Positions 49,154 to 58,005 of a stretch of 64,000 bases of DNA are shown in pieces. The stretch comes from an uncultured Schlesneria sp. Lineage in GTDB: Bacteria > Planctomycetota > Planctomycetia > Planctomycetales > Planctomycetaceae. Under the pieces are notes generated by a model. It made no database searches and was not told the origin of the DNA. It saw nothing but the letters and a program-made list of their open reading frames with translations. Position 1 is the stretch's first letter, and each line of letters begins with the position of its first letter. Position numbers and translations under genes: made by a program. The DNA lies in assembly GCA_903904835.1 (NCBI GenBank), contig CAIVEI010000048.1, positions 1 through 64,000 of the forward strand, written 5' to 3'.

Positions 49154-49591
49154 ATGACACCTCAAGAAATCGCTGAAAAACTCGGGCTGACATTTCCAAA
49201 ATCGGAACCAGGTTACTTAAACCTTTGCATTCGTACGGGCAACTTACTGATGACCTCGGGACATGTCAGCGATTTGAAGGGAAAACTTGGAGCGGGTGTT
49301 TCTGTCGATCAGGGATACCAGGCTGCCCGAGATTGCGCCGTCAAGATTCTGCGGTCAGTTTATAACGCACATGGAACGCTGAATGGATTGCGCGTGATTA
49401 AAGTTCTGGGCTGCGTGAATTCAACGCTTGAGTTCCACGAACAGCACTTGGTGATCAACGGCACTTCAGATTTGTTACACGAGATCTTCGGAAAAACAAC
49501 CGACGGTTACCACGCGAGAAGTGCCTTGGGATTCGCCCAACTTCCCACGAACGCCGCCGTAGAAGTCGAAGCGATCTTCGAGATCAAATAA
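49154..49591 (+). CDS. RidA/YjgF-like protein
   Basis: A 145-residue member of the YjgF/YER057c/UK114 family, in the subgroup with TPQEIAEKLGLTFPKSEPGYLNLCIRTGNLLMTSGHVSDLKGKLG. RidA proteins hydrolyse reactive enamine/imine intermediates, but this subgroup has replaced parts of the active site and its activity is uncertain. The end FAQLPTNAAVEVEAIFEIK is typical. The start at 49154 has CAGGA about 13 bases upstream. It is 65 bp after the SMP-30 gene and is likely in the same operon. Confidence 0.88.
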   Translation: MTPQEIAEKLGLTFPKSEPGYLNLCIRTGNLLMTSGHVSDLKGKLGAGVSVDQGYQAARDCAVKILRSVYNAHGTLNGLRVIKVLGCVNSTLEFHEQHLVINGTSDLLHEIFGKTTDGYHARSALGFAQLPTNAAVEVEAIFEIK

Positions 49592-50862
49592 AACGGTTAG
49601 GGTCCGGCCGAACCCATCGAAGAAAAGTTGGCAAAGTTGGCCAAGTTCCCTATTTCGTAGTGTTTTTGCAGGTTCGAACTTGGCCAACTTCACCCGTTCA
49701 CCCCCAATCTTTGCGTGGGCGAGGTTCCAACCCAAGCCGTCGTTTAGCGTAACCCAAAACGCGTAGGGTCGGTCGAGTCTTCGAGGCCCACCAGATCCTC
49801 GAAGAAAAGTTGGCCGAGTTGGCCAAGTTCCCTGTTTCATAGCGTTTTTACAGGTTTGAACTTGGCCAAGTTGGTCAGCAATGAAATAAAAAAGACTTTG
49901 AACAGAAGTTAACAAAGGGATCGAAGGAATACAGAACAATGCATTCATTCCGATCGGCCCGGACAGTTAGGACGAAACCCCAGCCGGATGCGTTTTTTCT
50001 TCCCTTCGTGAACTTCGTGTCCTTCTGTTCAAAAAAATCTCTCTTATCCCGCTGGAACCAGGGCTTCACAAAATTTGGTGTCAAAGTTCGATCAAGTTCG
50101 TTCGACTTCGACCATTCCTCGTAATTCGTAGGCTTTTGTCCATTTTTCTGCAGCGCTCGAGTTCGCTCGAGTTCGACACAGTTCGTTCGACTTCGATCAA
50201 GTTCGAATCCCAACATTCCGCCCACGCGAGATGAACGGTGAAATTCCCTAAACGATTCTTTGAATTTTCGACGCACTACTTTCTCAAAACTACTCTCTCG
50301 CCGTTTCGGCGCCGCCACGAACGTCCCGCTGCGGTAATAGGGCGTCCCGTGTTAAAGTCATTCCGAATTTTCAATGATCAAATTCGTTGCATTACACCGG
50401 AGCCGAAACGGCTCAGAAAGTTGACCTGAGAACGTGGAAAGTAGACCAGATCAAGAAATAAATCGTTCTCCTGATGGTTCTACTTATGACACTCTCCTGA
50501 CGACTTTCTTCCGTTTTGGCTCGGCTGCGGGTCAAACAATCCGAAAATATCGGCTGCCCTCTTGTGGTAACACAAAAGAACGACAAAATTATTGAGATAA
50601 AAATGTCGTTTGTCAATGTTTGCTTGCGTGTTTTTTCTTAATGTTTGGAACGTGCTCAAGAGCAAACTTCCATTACGGCCAAGCGGACGCAGATTTTTAA
50701 GAGATTTGCGTGAGACGGACACGGAGAAGAACTTGGGGAAAGTTCAATTAATCGTTGAAAAGTGGTGTTTTGTTGGCCGCAGGGGCTGCACTTCCTCAAG
50801 ACTTAAGAAGTACTGGCAAGAACGATCATGACCGCCATGCAGGGGGAAACTGCCACGCGAAC
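49592..50862. other. 1.3-kb gene-free repeat island
   Basis: No credible gene is present. 49621-49690 and 49804-49876 are two copies of an AAGTTGGCCAAGTTC / GAACTTGGCCAACTT palindromic element. 49995-50035 is the CTTCGTGAACTTCGTGTCC type of low-complexity run. 50080-50210 is built of GTTCG, TTCGA and CTCGAG blocks. 50440-50860 appears non-repetitive and may be decayed. Long frames here, including one on the minus strand at 49875-50318, are translations of repeats. Confidence 0.7.
49621..49876 (-). repeat. Two palindromic units related to the 157-bp tandem repeat
   Basis: Unit one has arms AAGTTGGCCAAGTTC (49634-49648) and GAACTTGGCCAACTT (49676-49690), perfect over 15 bp. Unit two has GAGTTGGCCAAGTTC (49816-49830) and GAACTTGGCCAAGTTGG (49858-49874). 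Read on the minus strand, both align with the third tandem unit at about 6125-6265, including the flanking GGCCTCGAAGACTCGACCG. Confidence 0.75.
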
Positions 50863-51855
50863 CTAAAGTCGATTCTTGGCTCGATCGCTGGCACGCTGAA
50901 GGATGGACCGTTCGCGGTCGGTCAGGCTTTCTGAACCGTGTTCGTGGATCTTGGCCAGGATCGCATCGACTTGCTCATCGAGGTTCGAAGTCACTTCTGG
51001 ATGAAAGACTTTCAGATTCCTCGCCGTGCTGGCTCGACGGATTGTTCGCCGTAATCGGCTGACATCGAAGAACTCGCCGATTGAGGCCAGTCGCCATCGC
51101 TGTTGCCGGTAAAGATATCCAAACGCTGCTCCCCAAAGTTCAGAACAATAGGCAACGCTGGTCCATGTCCCCTGCCCGGAAAACGCCTGGAGGATGCGAT
51201 AGCAGTCGATAACGATGTAGATCGCCAGCAAGACCCGAATCTGCATCGGGATCAGCCCGAAAAACAGAATTTCCTGGCGTGGAAAATGAGTCGCAAAAAG
51301 TGCCAGGAGCGCAATGACGCAGGGGTTAGAACCCATTAAAGGTGCGGGTAAAAACAACTTCAGACCAAAGCAGGTGAAGATCACCCCACAAACGAGTGCC
51401 GAAAACAGGTAAAACCACAACAGTTCACGCGAACCATACATCCGTTCGATGGCGGACCCCAGATACCAGACGGCCACCATATTGAACACGAGATTGAACG
51501 GAGCATCCCGAAAGTGACAAAAAGCGAATGTCACCAATCGCCAGATTTGACCCTGCAAAACTTTACGAACATCAAGCTCCAACCACTCTTCGACGTACGA
51601 CACCTGTGCGCCAAAACCACGCATCGCGGCAGGTTCGACATTGTGGAGATAATGAATCGCAGCAACTCGCGGCTCTTCTCTCTCGATGAATCCGACTTCA
51701 TGAGTGAAAATCGTCTGCAGGAAAAACAGACCGACCGTCACGATGATCAGCCATTTTGTTGTCGGAACGTCATGCCCCCAGGAAGCGACTCCTGTTCCGT
51801 CATCATCGCGCATATAGTCGCGGTTGGTTGAACCCATCGTCCGTGTTGACCTCAA
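50863..51855 (-). CDS. Rhomboid-family membrane protein, probably inactive
   Basis: A 330-residue homologue of rhomboid intramembrane serine proteases with about six transmembrane segments (about 33-50, 118-135, 145-165, 170-190, 195-215, 235-250). The segment LMGSNPCVIALLALF places S176 at the position of the GxSG nucleophile, although the flanking residues differ. In the last helix, where active members read AHLGGAAFGYLY, this protein reads SELWGAAFGYLY, so the catalytic His is Glu (E239). The fold is conserved but the dyad is broken. The cytosolic C-terminal ~80 residues end LDEQVDAILAKIHEHGSESLTDRERSILQRASDRAKNR, a helical tail common in planctomycete rhomboids. Pseudo-rhomboids in other organisms bind clients without cutting. 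Several starts are possible. Confidence 0.85.
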   Translation of the reverse strand: MRSTRTMGSTNRDYMRDDDGTGVASWGHDVPTTKWLIIVTVGLFFLQTIFTHEVGFIEREEPRVAAIHYLHNVEPAAMRGFGAQVSYVEEWLELDVRKVLQGQIWRLVTFAFCHFRDAPFNLVFNMVAVWYLGSAIERMYGSRELLWFYLFSALVCGVIFTCFGLKLFLPAPLMGSNPCVIALLALFATHFPRQEILFFGLIPMQIRVLLAIYIVIDCYRILQAFSGQGTWTSVAYCSELWGAAFGYLYRQQRWRLASIGEFFDVSRLRRTIRRASTARNLKVFHPEVTSNLDEQVDAILAKIHEHGSESLTDRERSILQRASDRAKNRL

Positions 51856-51969
51856 ATCGTCCGTTGACTGCCGAAGAACCCAACTTTGGTTGTTTGAATA
51901 GTGTAGCGACTACCCATCATTTCTTCACTGACAGTTTGTACTTATAAGCCTGGCCAATGAGGATTCTGT

Positions 51970-52085
51970 GCCACTGCATCGGAGTCTTCGGAGAAGCAGT
52001 GGCTTCTCTTTCCACCAGTTCAAAGAGCACTGCGTGACCGAAGACAATCATGCAGTGGCACACACACACACACACACACACACAC
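51970..52085. repeat. Two GCAGTGG palindromes followed by a (CA)13 run
   Basis: GCCACTGC...GAAGCAGTGGC at 51970-52003 and GAGCACTGCGTGACCGAAGAC...GCAGTGGCAC at 52025-52061 are two members of the GAAGAC-core family, in opposite orientation. The second runs directly into an uninterrupted (CA)13 tract, 52059-52085. They lie between two minus-strand genes. Confidence 0.8.
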
Positions 52086-52111
52086 CAGGAGACTGACTAG
52101 TCCGGTCCGCG

Positions 52112-53005
52112 TTACTTATTGACCGAAGATTCGTTCTTTCTCACTGACAATGGGTTCGCTGCGCCAGCTTGAGGCAATCGTTTTGTCAATTCAATGTTAT
52201 CGCTCAGCATCTGATCGATGTCGGCCTGAACACTTCGGACCTCGCGACGAAGTTTATCGATCGTCAAAAGCGTCTGGTTTCGGTCCTCTTCCGCAGCCGC
52301 CATCGCGGCGACTAAACCGTCTCGGAATTCCGGATTAACCGACTCGGTCTTGGGCAATATGTCGCCCCCAACGAGTTCTGCTTCTCGTAGTTTCAGCTTC
52401 GCGTTTGCCTCTCCCAGCAATTTCACCTGGCCTTTGAGAGTTCGCACTCGGTCGCTGAGTGTTTCCTCATGTTTCAAAATTGTGGTTAATTGCTTGTCAA
52501 AGTTCTCGACGTAACCGGGTGGAACGAGATTGCGCCATCGCCAGTTGCCGGTCTTCCAGGTTCGAATTTCTTCTGGATTCGCTCGCCAGTTTGGCTTCAT
52601 CGTGGCGGTGTTGTTCTGGATGTCGACCGGCAGGAAAGAACCCCGGTAAATCGAAGTCCCGTCCTCGGCAGTCTCAAATCCATGCATTAAAAACTTATCA
52701 CGAACGCCGTTGTCCGACCCAACGCCGACCCGAACGGTCCCATCGTTTTGATTCACAACTTCCGTTTGAACAGGGAAAAAGAAGTTGCCCCAAAGTTCAC
52801 GAGATCGAAACAGTTCGTTATTCAGAGAATCAATCTGTGCCTGCAAAGCGACAATTTTGGGAGAAATGTCGTTGAATTTGTTTTTGGACGCGACCGACTT
52901 CGCCGTCCAACTGTTACGCACCTGCACCAGCTTTGCGGTGAGAACGGAAGCAGTGACCGCAAGGAGGACCACGAGAAATGCCAAGACTTTGCCGGATGTA
53001 TGCAT
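52112..53005 (-). CDS. Secreted/anchored coiled-coil protein, hypothetical
   Basis: A 297-residue protein with an N-terminal hydrophobic segment (GKVLAFLVVLLAVTASVLTA) that is an anchor or signal. A first coiled coil runs over about residues 43-70 (IVALQAQIDSLNNELFRSRELW). A beta-rich central domain follows (VQTEVVNQNDGTVRVGVGSDNGVRDKFLMHGF, about 79-160). The last ~120 residues are again coiled coil (LKGQVKLLGEANAKLKLREAEL, LRREVRSVQADIDQML). I do not recognise a family. An N-anchored coiled coil with a small extracytoplasmic domain suggests an envelope role. Confidence 0.75.
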   Translation of the reverse strand: MHTSGKVLAFLVVLLAVTASVLTAKLVQVRNSWTAKSVASKNKFNDISPKIVALQAQIDSLNNELFRSRELWGNFFFPVQTEVVNQNDGTVRVGVGSDNGVRDKFLMHGFETAEDGTSIYRGSFLPVDIQNNTATMKPNWRANPEEIRTWKTGNWRWRNLVPPGYVENFDKQLTTILKHEETLSDRVRTLKGQVKLLGEANAKLKLREAELVGGDILPKTESVNPEFRDGLVAAMAAAEEDRNQTLLTIDKLRREVRSVQADIDQMLSDNIELTKRLPQAGAANPLSVRKNESSVNK

Positions 53006-53513
53006 AACTAGATCCTTGTCGCGAAATTCAATCTCTATTTTTTGTTTGGCAGTCCCGAATCACGCACGGCCCAACACCAACTATTGCACCCGCGACGCGA
53101 ATTTCAAGAAAGTCTGCAATCTCTTACGTAAAAATCGGCGGAAATCAGGTCACTTCAGACTGCTTTCTGTTATCGACCCAACCTCGACAAAGGCGACAGC
53201 AGATTCTCTCAAGTTATTGTGAACGCGATTCCACCGATTATTTACTCTTTAATCGACCGAAGATTCCGTCTGTGACGGTGGCGACACCACCAAATCTCGC
53301 CTGCAATTTCAGTCCGGAATTGTCGAAAAAATCGTTACGACCGTTTTAAATCGAAATGATACCCTCGAACAATGTGACAATGTTCCAAAGATCATAGGTT
53401 TGGCTAAAGTGGACGGTCAAGCAGAAAGTCTCGTGCAATTGCCTTTCGAGATAAGTCAGCCCACAATCTTGAGAATGACCCGACCCCGACATCCCTGTTG
53501 AGAGACCCCTCCT
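53006..53513. other. Divergent intergenic region
   Basis: About 510 bases between divergent genes. No gene or strong repeat was seen. It contains a minor GGTGGCGACACCACC palindrome at about 53279 and presumably both promoters. GACCCGACCCCGAC lies just before the MFS start. Confidence 0.5.
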
Positions 53514-55208
53514 TTGACTACGCCACTTGACTCTCAGCCTCCGCTCGTCTCCCCGGAATCCTCCACAAACGGATCACCGGCTCTGGTCGGAACCGGATTC
53601 GGACAATGGATGGCTCTTGTTGCCGCGTTGTTAGGCTGGATGTTTGACGGCGCAGAAATGGGCGTCTTTTCGATGGTGGGTCGCGCTGCGATTCAAGATC
53701 TGCTGGGGATCTCCGGCCCCTCTACTCCGGAAAGCGAACAGAAAATCGGCTTTTATTTCAGCGTCGTCATCTCCGTATTTCTCATCGGAGCGGCAACGGG
53801 TGGCGTCGTCTTCGGCTGGCTTGGGGATCGTATTGGCCGAGTCCGAGCCATGAGCCTTAGCGTCTTGACGTATGCTCTGTTTACGGGACTTTGTGGATTC
53901 GCTCAAACTCCGATTCAGTTGGGTATCCTTCGATTCATCGCCGCTCTCGGAATGGGGGGCGAATGGTCACTGGGAGTGGCACTCGTCATGGAAGTCTGGC
54001 CAAATCGGTCTCGAGCCCTCATGGCAGGTCTGATCGGAGCCGCTGCCAATGCCGGATATCTGCTGGTTGGAATAATCGGTATCGGACTGACGGCAATGCT
54101 GACCCAGTGCGAACAATCGCTGAGCGGCCTTGGTTTACCGGAATCCACGGTCAAAATGCTGGTCGCCAATAAAGGTTGGCGGCTGATGATGATGTTAGGG
54201 ACCTTGCCAGCGGCTCTGACGTTCTTTTTCCGCATGTTCGTCCCGGAATCGGCAAAATGGGAGCGAGAAAAAGGCCGCGGAACCACGTCCAATTGGGTGA
54301 CATCCGACTTATTCGGAGTTCTCATCGGTGCCATTGGTCCGGGGATTATCGTCTGGGTCTGGGCCGACGACCGTATCGGCGTAACGCCGCGCCTGATCGG
54401 AACGCTGATCGGACTTGTGATTGCCACGATTGGTTACATTTTCCCAGCCCTGAGGTTCCTGCAGCGGACATTCGCCAATTCTGCTTCGGCACAAAACGAA
54501 ACGGGACGAACCATTCGCCGGATGCTGCTCGGGGCGTGCCTCAGCGCCGTCGCTTTGATCGGAACCTGGGGGTCGACGCAATGGGCCATGTCATGGGCCG
54601 GACAATTGACTCAGAATCTCAAACAGAATGACGATCCAGCAACATCTCAGGCAGAAGACGCTCCATCAACCGGCCTGGGGGCTTTTCAAAAGTGGTTTAA
54701 GGCAGCAATTTTTAAGAACCCCCGCGAATACACTCAGATGTTTACAGCAGTGGGAGCCATCGTCGGGACCATCCTTGCCGCCATGCTGGGCGACTGGGTC
54801 GGTCGACGATCTGCCTACTGCGCATTGTGCGTCTTGTCGATCGCCTCGGTGATCTGGTTCTATCAATTTCACTCCAAGTTTGACGAAGAATTCTTGTTCG
54901 CCTCATTCGTGCTCGGGACCTGCACCGCATCGTTTTACGGCTGGTTGCCGCTTTATTTGCCGGAACTGTTTGCCACAAACGTCCGCGCGACGGGACAGGG
55001 ATTCAGCTTCAACTTCGGCCGAATTATCGCCGCGATTGGCACGCTTCAGATTGGTTCGCTGTTGAAACTTGTCGACAACTACGAAACCTTTGCACGGGTG
55101 AAAGGGGGATATCCGATCGCCTGTAGCGTCGTTTGTGGAGTCTATGTGCTCGGCATGGCGCTGATTTGGCTTGCTCCGGAAACTAAAGGAAAATTGCTTC
55201 CAGATTAA
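53514..55208 (+). CDS. MFS transporter
   Basis: A 564-residue major facilitator with twelve predicted spans. Signatures are WMFDGAEMGVFSMV in the first helix, the loop GWLGDRIGRVRAMSLSV between helices 2 and 3, MGGEWSLGVALVMEVWPNRSRALMAGLIGAAANAGYLLVG, and the equivalent GDWVGRRSAY in the second half. It resembles the sialate/aromatic-acid symporter subgroup (SHS/AAHS), but the substrate is not inferable. The start is a TTG at 53514; the N-terminal ~30 residues are Pro/Ser-rich, so an ATG at 53610 (MALVAALLG) is an alternative that would truncate helix 1. An 80-residue loop splits the halves (TSQAEDAPSTGLGAFQKWFK). Confidence 0.88.
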   Translation: MTTPLDSQPPLVSPESSTNGSPALVGTGFGQWMALVAALLGWMFDGAEMGVFSMVGRAAIQDLLGISGPSTPESEQKIGFYFSVVISVFLIGAATGGVVFGWLGDRIGRVRAMSLSVLTYALFTGLCGFAQTPIQLGILRFIAALGMGGEWSLGVALVMEVWPNRSRALMAGLIGAAANAGYLLVGIIGIGLTAMLTQCEQSLSGLGLPESTVKMLVANKGWRLMMMLGTLPAALTFFFRMFVPESAKWEREKGRGTTSNWVTSDLFGVLIGAIGPGIIVWVWADDRIGVTPRLIGTLIGLVIATIGYIFPALRFLQRTFANSASAQNETGRTIRRMLLGACLSAVALIGTWGSTQWAMSWAGQLTQNLKQNDDPATSQAEDAPSTGLGAFQKWFKAAIFKNPREYTQMFTAVGAIVGTILAAMLGDWVGRRSAYCALCVLSIASVIWFYQFHSKFDEEFLFASFVLGTCTASFYGWLPLYLPELFATNVRATGQGFSFNFGRIIAAIGTLQIGSLLKLVDNYETFARVKGGYPIACSVVCGVYVLGMALIWLAPETKGKLLPD

Positions 55209-55240
55209 GTATTGTCCGTATGACTACAATCAAAACGGAA

Positions 55241-55338
55241 GGATTTCACCATGGATGACACGGATGCCCACGGATAAGAAAAGCAGCGAAATTCAGAATC
55301 GCTTTTAGCATTTATCCGTGTCATCCGTGGTGAAATCC
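55241..55338. repeat. 25-bp inverted repeat (GGATTTCACC...GGTGAAATCC)
   Basis: GGATTTCACC at 55241 begins an arm that runs to 55265 and matches the reverse complement of 55314-55338 at 24 of 25 positions. It follows the MFS gene by 33 bp and precedes the next gene. The sequence is a typical dispersed hairpin of this group and could be a terminator. Confidence 0.8.
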
Positions 55339-55401
55339 TCTTCTCTATAAGATTCTTCTCCACCCAAATGTCGAAACAAAAACTCGGTGTCGAGTAATGA
55401 A

Positions 55402-55776
55402 ATGAACGACGAAGCCGGCAACATACCGAGCGACTTAGACCCCAAACCGGGTCTTGACCCTGCACCGTTTGAAAACTTGCCGGGTATTTCAAACCGCCCT
55501 GTTACATCCGACGATCAGCCTGTTGTGGATTCGCGTTTGTACGTCCCGGACAATGAGGACTGGGGGGTCGAGATCAAGCGGGATTCGGACAGAATTTACT
55601 GTTATGCCAAACAGCCGGAACAGGATTATTTCCACCTGATCCTGAACGGCGAAATCTACGTCACACGGCAACACGAACGGTACTGTCTCAGTTGTGCGCT
55701 CAGGATGGGATTTCTGACGCAAGATCGACTCTTTTGGCAACATCGCGTCCCCAAGAAGCCAACTCGCGTTCTGTAA
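55402..55776 (+). CDS. Small acidic hypothetical protein
   Basis: A 124-residue protein with no recognised family. The first ~45 residues are acidic and Pro-rich (NDEAGNIPSDLDPKPGLDPAP), probably disordered. A compact second half (WGVEIKRDSDRIYCYAKQPEQDYFHLILNGEIYVTRQHERYCLSCALRMGFLTQDRLFW) is conserved-looking, with two Cys three residues apart (YCLSCA). A GTG five codons upstream is an alternative start. It is convergent with the GYF_2 gene. Confidence 0.65.
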   Translation: MNDEAGNIPSDLDPKPGLDPAPFENLPGISNRPVTSDDQPVVDSRLYVPDNEDWGVEIKRDSDRIYCYAKQPEQDYFHLILNGEIYVTRQHERYCLSCALRMGFLTQDRLFWQHRVPKKPTRVL

Positions 55777-55813
55777 GGGACGCATTGTCTCTCGATGATG
55801 GTCCGTCATCAGG

Positions 55814-57070
55814 CTACTTCGTAGATCTTTTCCGTTCCGCCTCGTCTTTCCATTTCTGCATTTCTCTGGTTGCGGAACCCAGGAGATTTCGAGAGACCTC
55901 CATGTACGTCATTAGTTCATCGCTCTCCTCAGATTTGGCGGCCCGGATCAGATTGTCGCTGAGCGTCAGGAGAATCAAACGGATGTCATGTTCTGTGGAA
56001 AGGTTTGTGATCCTTTGTTTCGCTGAATCAATTTTGTCCACAAAGTCTTTTGTTACCACGGCTCTGACTTCTCCATTCGGATTTGTCGACCGTTCTTGAT
56101 CAAGAGCGTGGTAAGCGGTCGACAAATCTGCCAGTGGAGATTCAAACTGTCCAACCTCCGCCGGTATCATGCTTCTTCCGAGAAAGAAGATCAAAACACA
56201 ACCGGCCAGTGCCATGATCAAATTCCCTGAAAAGAGGGGCTGAGAATCGCCGATTCGATCTGTTCGAGGTTTGGGCTTGATTTCACCTTTGTACTTGGGA
56301 TACGGACCGCTCTTTGGCTGCGGCGGCGACTGATTCACGCCAACGTTCGGGCCGAGGTTTGAGCGGCTTAACAAATGCTCTCGGTTTGTGGATTGTCGAG
56401 TCGATTCGACTTTAAGATCAGCGCCGCTGTTCAACGTCTGCGGTTCTGAACGTTGTGAATGAGCCGTATCTTTTGCCGGGGAATATGTCGCCGATTGTGC
56501 TGCCGGTGGAAACGGGGAATGCATCGCATGTTGGACGGGTGCCTGTGCGGCCGGCGGGATGGCCGAGGTCTGCGGCGTATGACTCCTTTGACTGGAACCA
56601 GATGTCTCGGCGACCGAAGGACGAGTTGGTTCAGATGCGAATGAAGAACCGTCTGCCATCAAGCCAGGATACGAGCAGAAGAGACCAGGGACATCCAGAG
56701 CGATCCTCCATTCGGTCTGATCGCTCTGTCGAACGCGGTCGATGGGTAGAATGCGTCCGGCAGCGACCATCTCAAGCAGTTTTTGAAACTCGATCGGCCC
56801 ATGCTCGGCACGCCCCATTCGCACGTACCACAGCGTCTGATGATCGGCAACTTGAAGCTCAGAAGTCGGACTTGACGGCGTCGTTTGTGTCGTCGGAGTG
56901 TGATGCGCTAACACTTGTTCGACGAAGTCGTCAACACGAGTCCAACTGGTTTGGTCTGCAGCTCGGACTTCAGCGCCTGACAACTGACCTGATGCAATTT
57001 CATCCTGCAGCCAAACGAGCGACGTTGGCCCGAAGTTGACTCCGTGGATTCGGAAATAATATTGCGACAT
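55814..57070 (-). CDS. GYF_2-domain membrane protein
   Basis: A 418-residue protein with two N-terminal GYF_2 (DUF4339-like) domains: MSQYYFRIHGVNFGPTSLVWLQDEIASGQLSGAEVRAADQTSW (1-45) and LWYVRMGRAEHGPIEFQKLLEMVAAGRILPIDRVRQSDQTEW (about 80-125). A long Ser/Pro/Gln-rich linker follows (about 150-270), then one membrane span (LIMALAGCVLIFFLGRSM, about 285-302) and a helical C-terminal domain of ~115 residues. GYF_2 is a likely protein-interaction fold that recognises proline-rich sequences. Topology, with GYF domains in the cytoplasm, is inferred. Confidence 0.85.
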   Translation of the reverse strand: MSQYYFRIHGVNFGPTSLVWLQDEIASGQLSGAEVRAADQTSWTRVDDFVEQVLAHHTPTTQTTPSSPTSELQVADHQTLWYVRMGRAEHGPIEFQKLLEMVAAGRILPIDRVRQSDQTEWRIALDVPGLFCSYPGLMADGSSFASEPTRPSVAETSGSSQRSHTPQTSAIPPAAQAPVQHAMHSPFPPAAQSATYSPAKDTAHSQRSEPQTLNSGADLKVESTRQSTNREHLLSRSNLGPNVGVNQSPPQPKSGPYPKYKGEIKPKPRTDRIGDSQPLFSGNLIMALAGCVLIFFLGRSMIPAEVGQFESPLADLSTAYHALDQERSTNPNGEVRAVVTKDFVDKIDSAKQRITNLSTEHDIRLILLTLSDNLIRAAKSEESDELMTYMEVSRNLLGSATREMQKWKDEAERKRSTK

Positions 57071-57325
57071 CCTACCCCTCGGTCCGAAAGGAGCCTGCCA
57101 AATGAAAGCGAGTGCTAAATTGGTTTAGTCCTCGTGCAAGCCCTTCGTCGTGGTCGGGAATTATACGTTCCCTGGCAAATGCCCGCGACCGAACTTCCTG
57201 AAATCGATGTCGTAGTACCGCGTCAACACGAATAATGTGGATGCCACTCAACGCAGTTAACAATTTTGTACCAGGACGTTTCGTATCCTTTCTGGATTGT
57301 CCTGTGTCCTGGAAGGACGAAAGCG

Positions 57326-57537
57326 ATTAGCCGGTCGGTTGAGCGCAGCGACACCACCGGGTCAGGTATGAAGTTGGGATTTTCATCCGGGAAGGATGAC
57401 AGATTTATTTTTCATGACACTTCTGATTTCGCCCAAATCGCATGGTCGATCGTCATTTTTCTGGAATCCCTCCAGGATTCAGGACCTTTCCCGTCGTCAT
57501 ACCCGGTGGTGTCGCTTCGCTCAACCGACCGGCTAAT
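57326..57537. repeat. 37-bp inverted repeat, arms 138 bp apart
   Basis: The arm at 57326-57362 starts ATTAGCCGGTCGGTTGAGCG and ends ACACCACCGGGT. It matches the reverse complement of 57501-57537 at 36 of 37 positions. Arms of this length and near-identity around a ~138-bp core suggest a small inserted non-autonomous element. Confidence 0.85.
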
Positions 57538-57786
57538 TGCTGCAGTCCCTTCGGGACAACGAAATGCGCCATGCCAGACTTTCCGTGGAAAATCGCCATT
57601 CGTTGTGTTAACCGTTCACATGCGATTCAATTCAACACCCGCCTTACGGAAGGATATCAACCGAATTCAGTGAGAACGGTGGATCTCGCCGCAGTCGGTG
57701 AAATTGTTCGCACTGTCAACAATTCGTCGGAACCGTCTTCGTTTTGGAGTTGACAACCATCTTTTCCCCGAAGGGGATACGGATAC

Positions 57787-58005
57787 CAGCCCAGCGGCAA
57801 GCGAGTCTCCGAGCGCCGCCCTGGGTCGCGGTTGAGAGAATTACAACTGCCCTGAAGGGGCACGGTAACACAATGATCGCGTTTCGGGTCAAAAAAATGA
57901 TGCCGAAATTGTGTATCGTCGGTTCCATTGCCCTTACAGGGCAAATCCATTGTTTTTGATTTGTAACCCAGGGCGGCGCTCGCGGACGAGCTTGCCGCTG
58001 GGCTG
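57787..58005. repeat. 40-bp inverted repeat, arms 139 bp apart
   Basis: The arm at 57787-57826 starts CAGCCCAGCGGCAAGC and ends GCGCCGCCCTGGGT. It matches the reverse complement of 57966-58005 at about 36 of 40 positions. The core is about the same length as in the neighbouring pair at 57326-57537 although the arms differ, so both may be related elements of one class. Confidence 0.8.

Noticed and set aside
49875-50318. 147-residue minus-strand open frame
   Set aside because: Its sequence (EQKDTKFTKGRKN and similar) is a translation of CTTCGTGAACTTCGTGTCC and GTTCGA repeats; no ribosome binding site and no domain.
57266-57673. 135-residue plus-strand open frame
   Set aside because: It crosses both arms of the 37-bp inverted repeat; content is repeat-derived.
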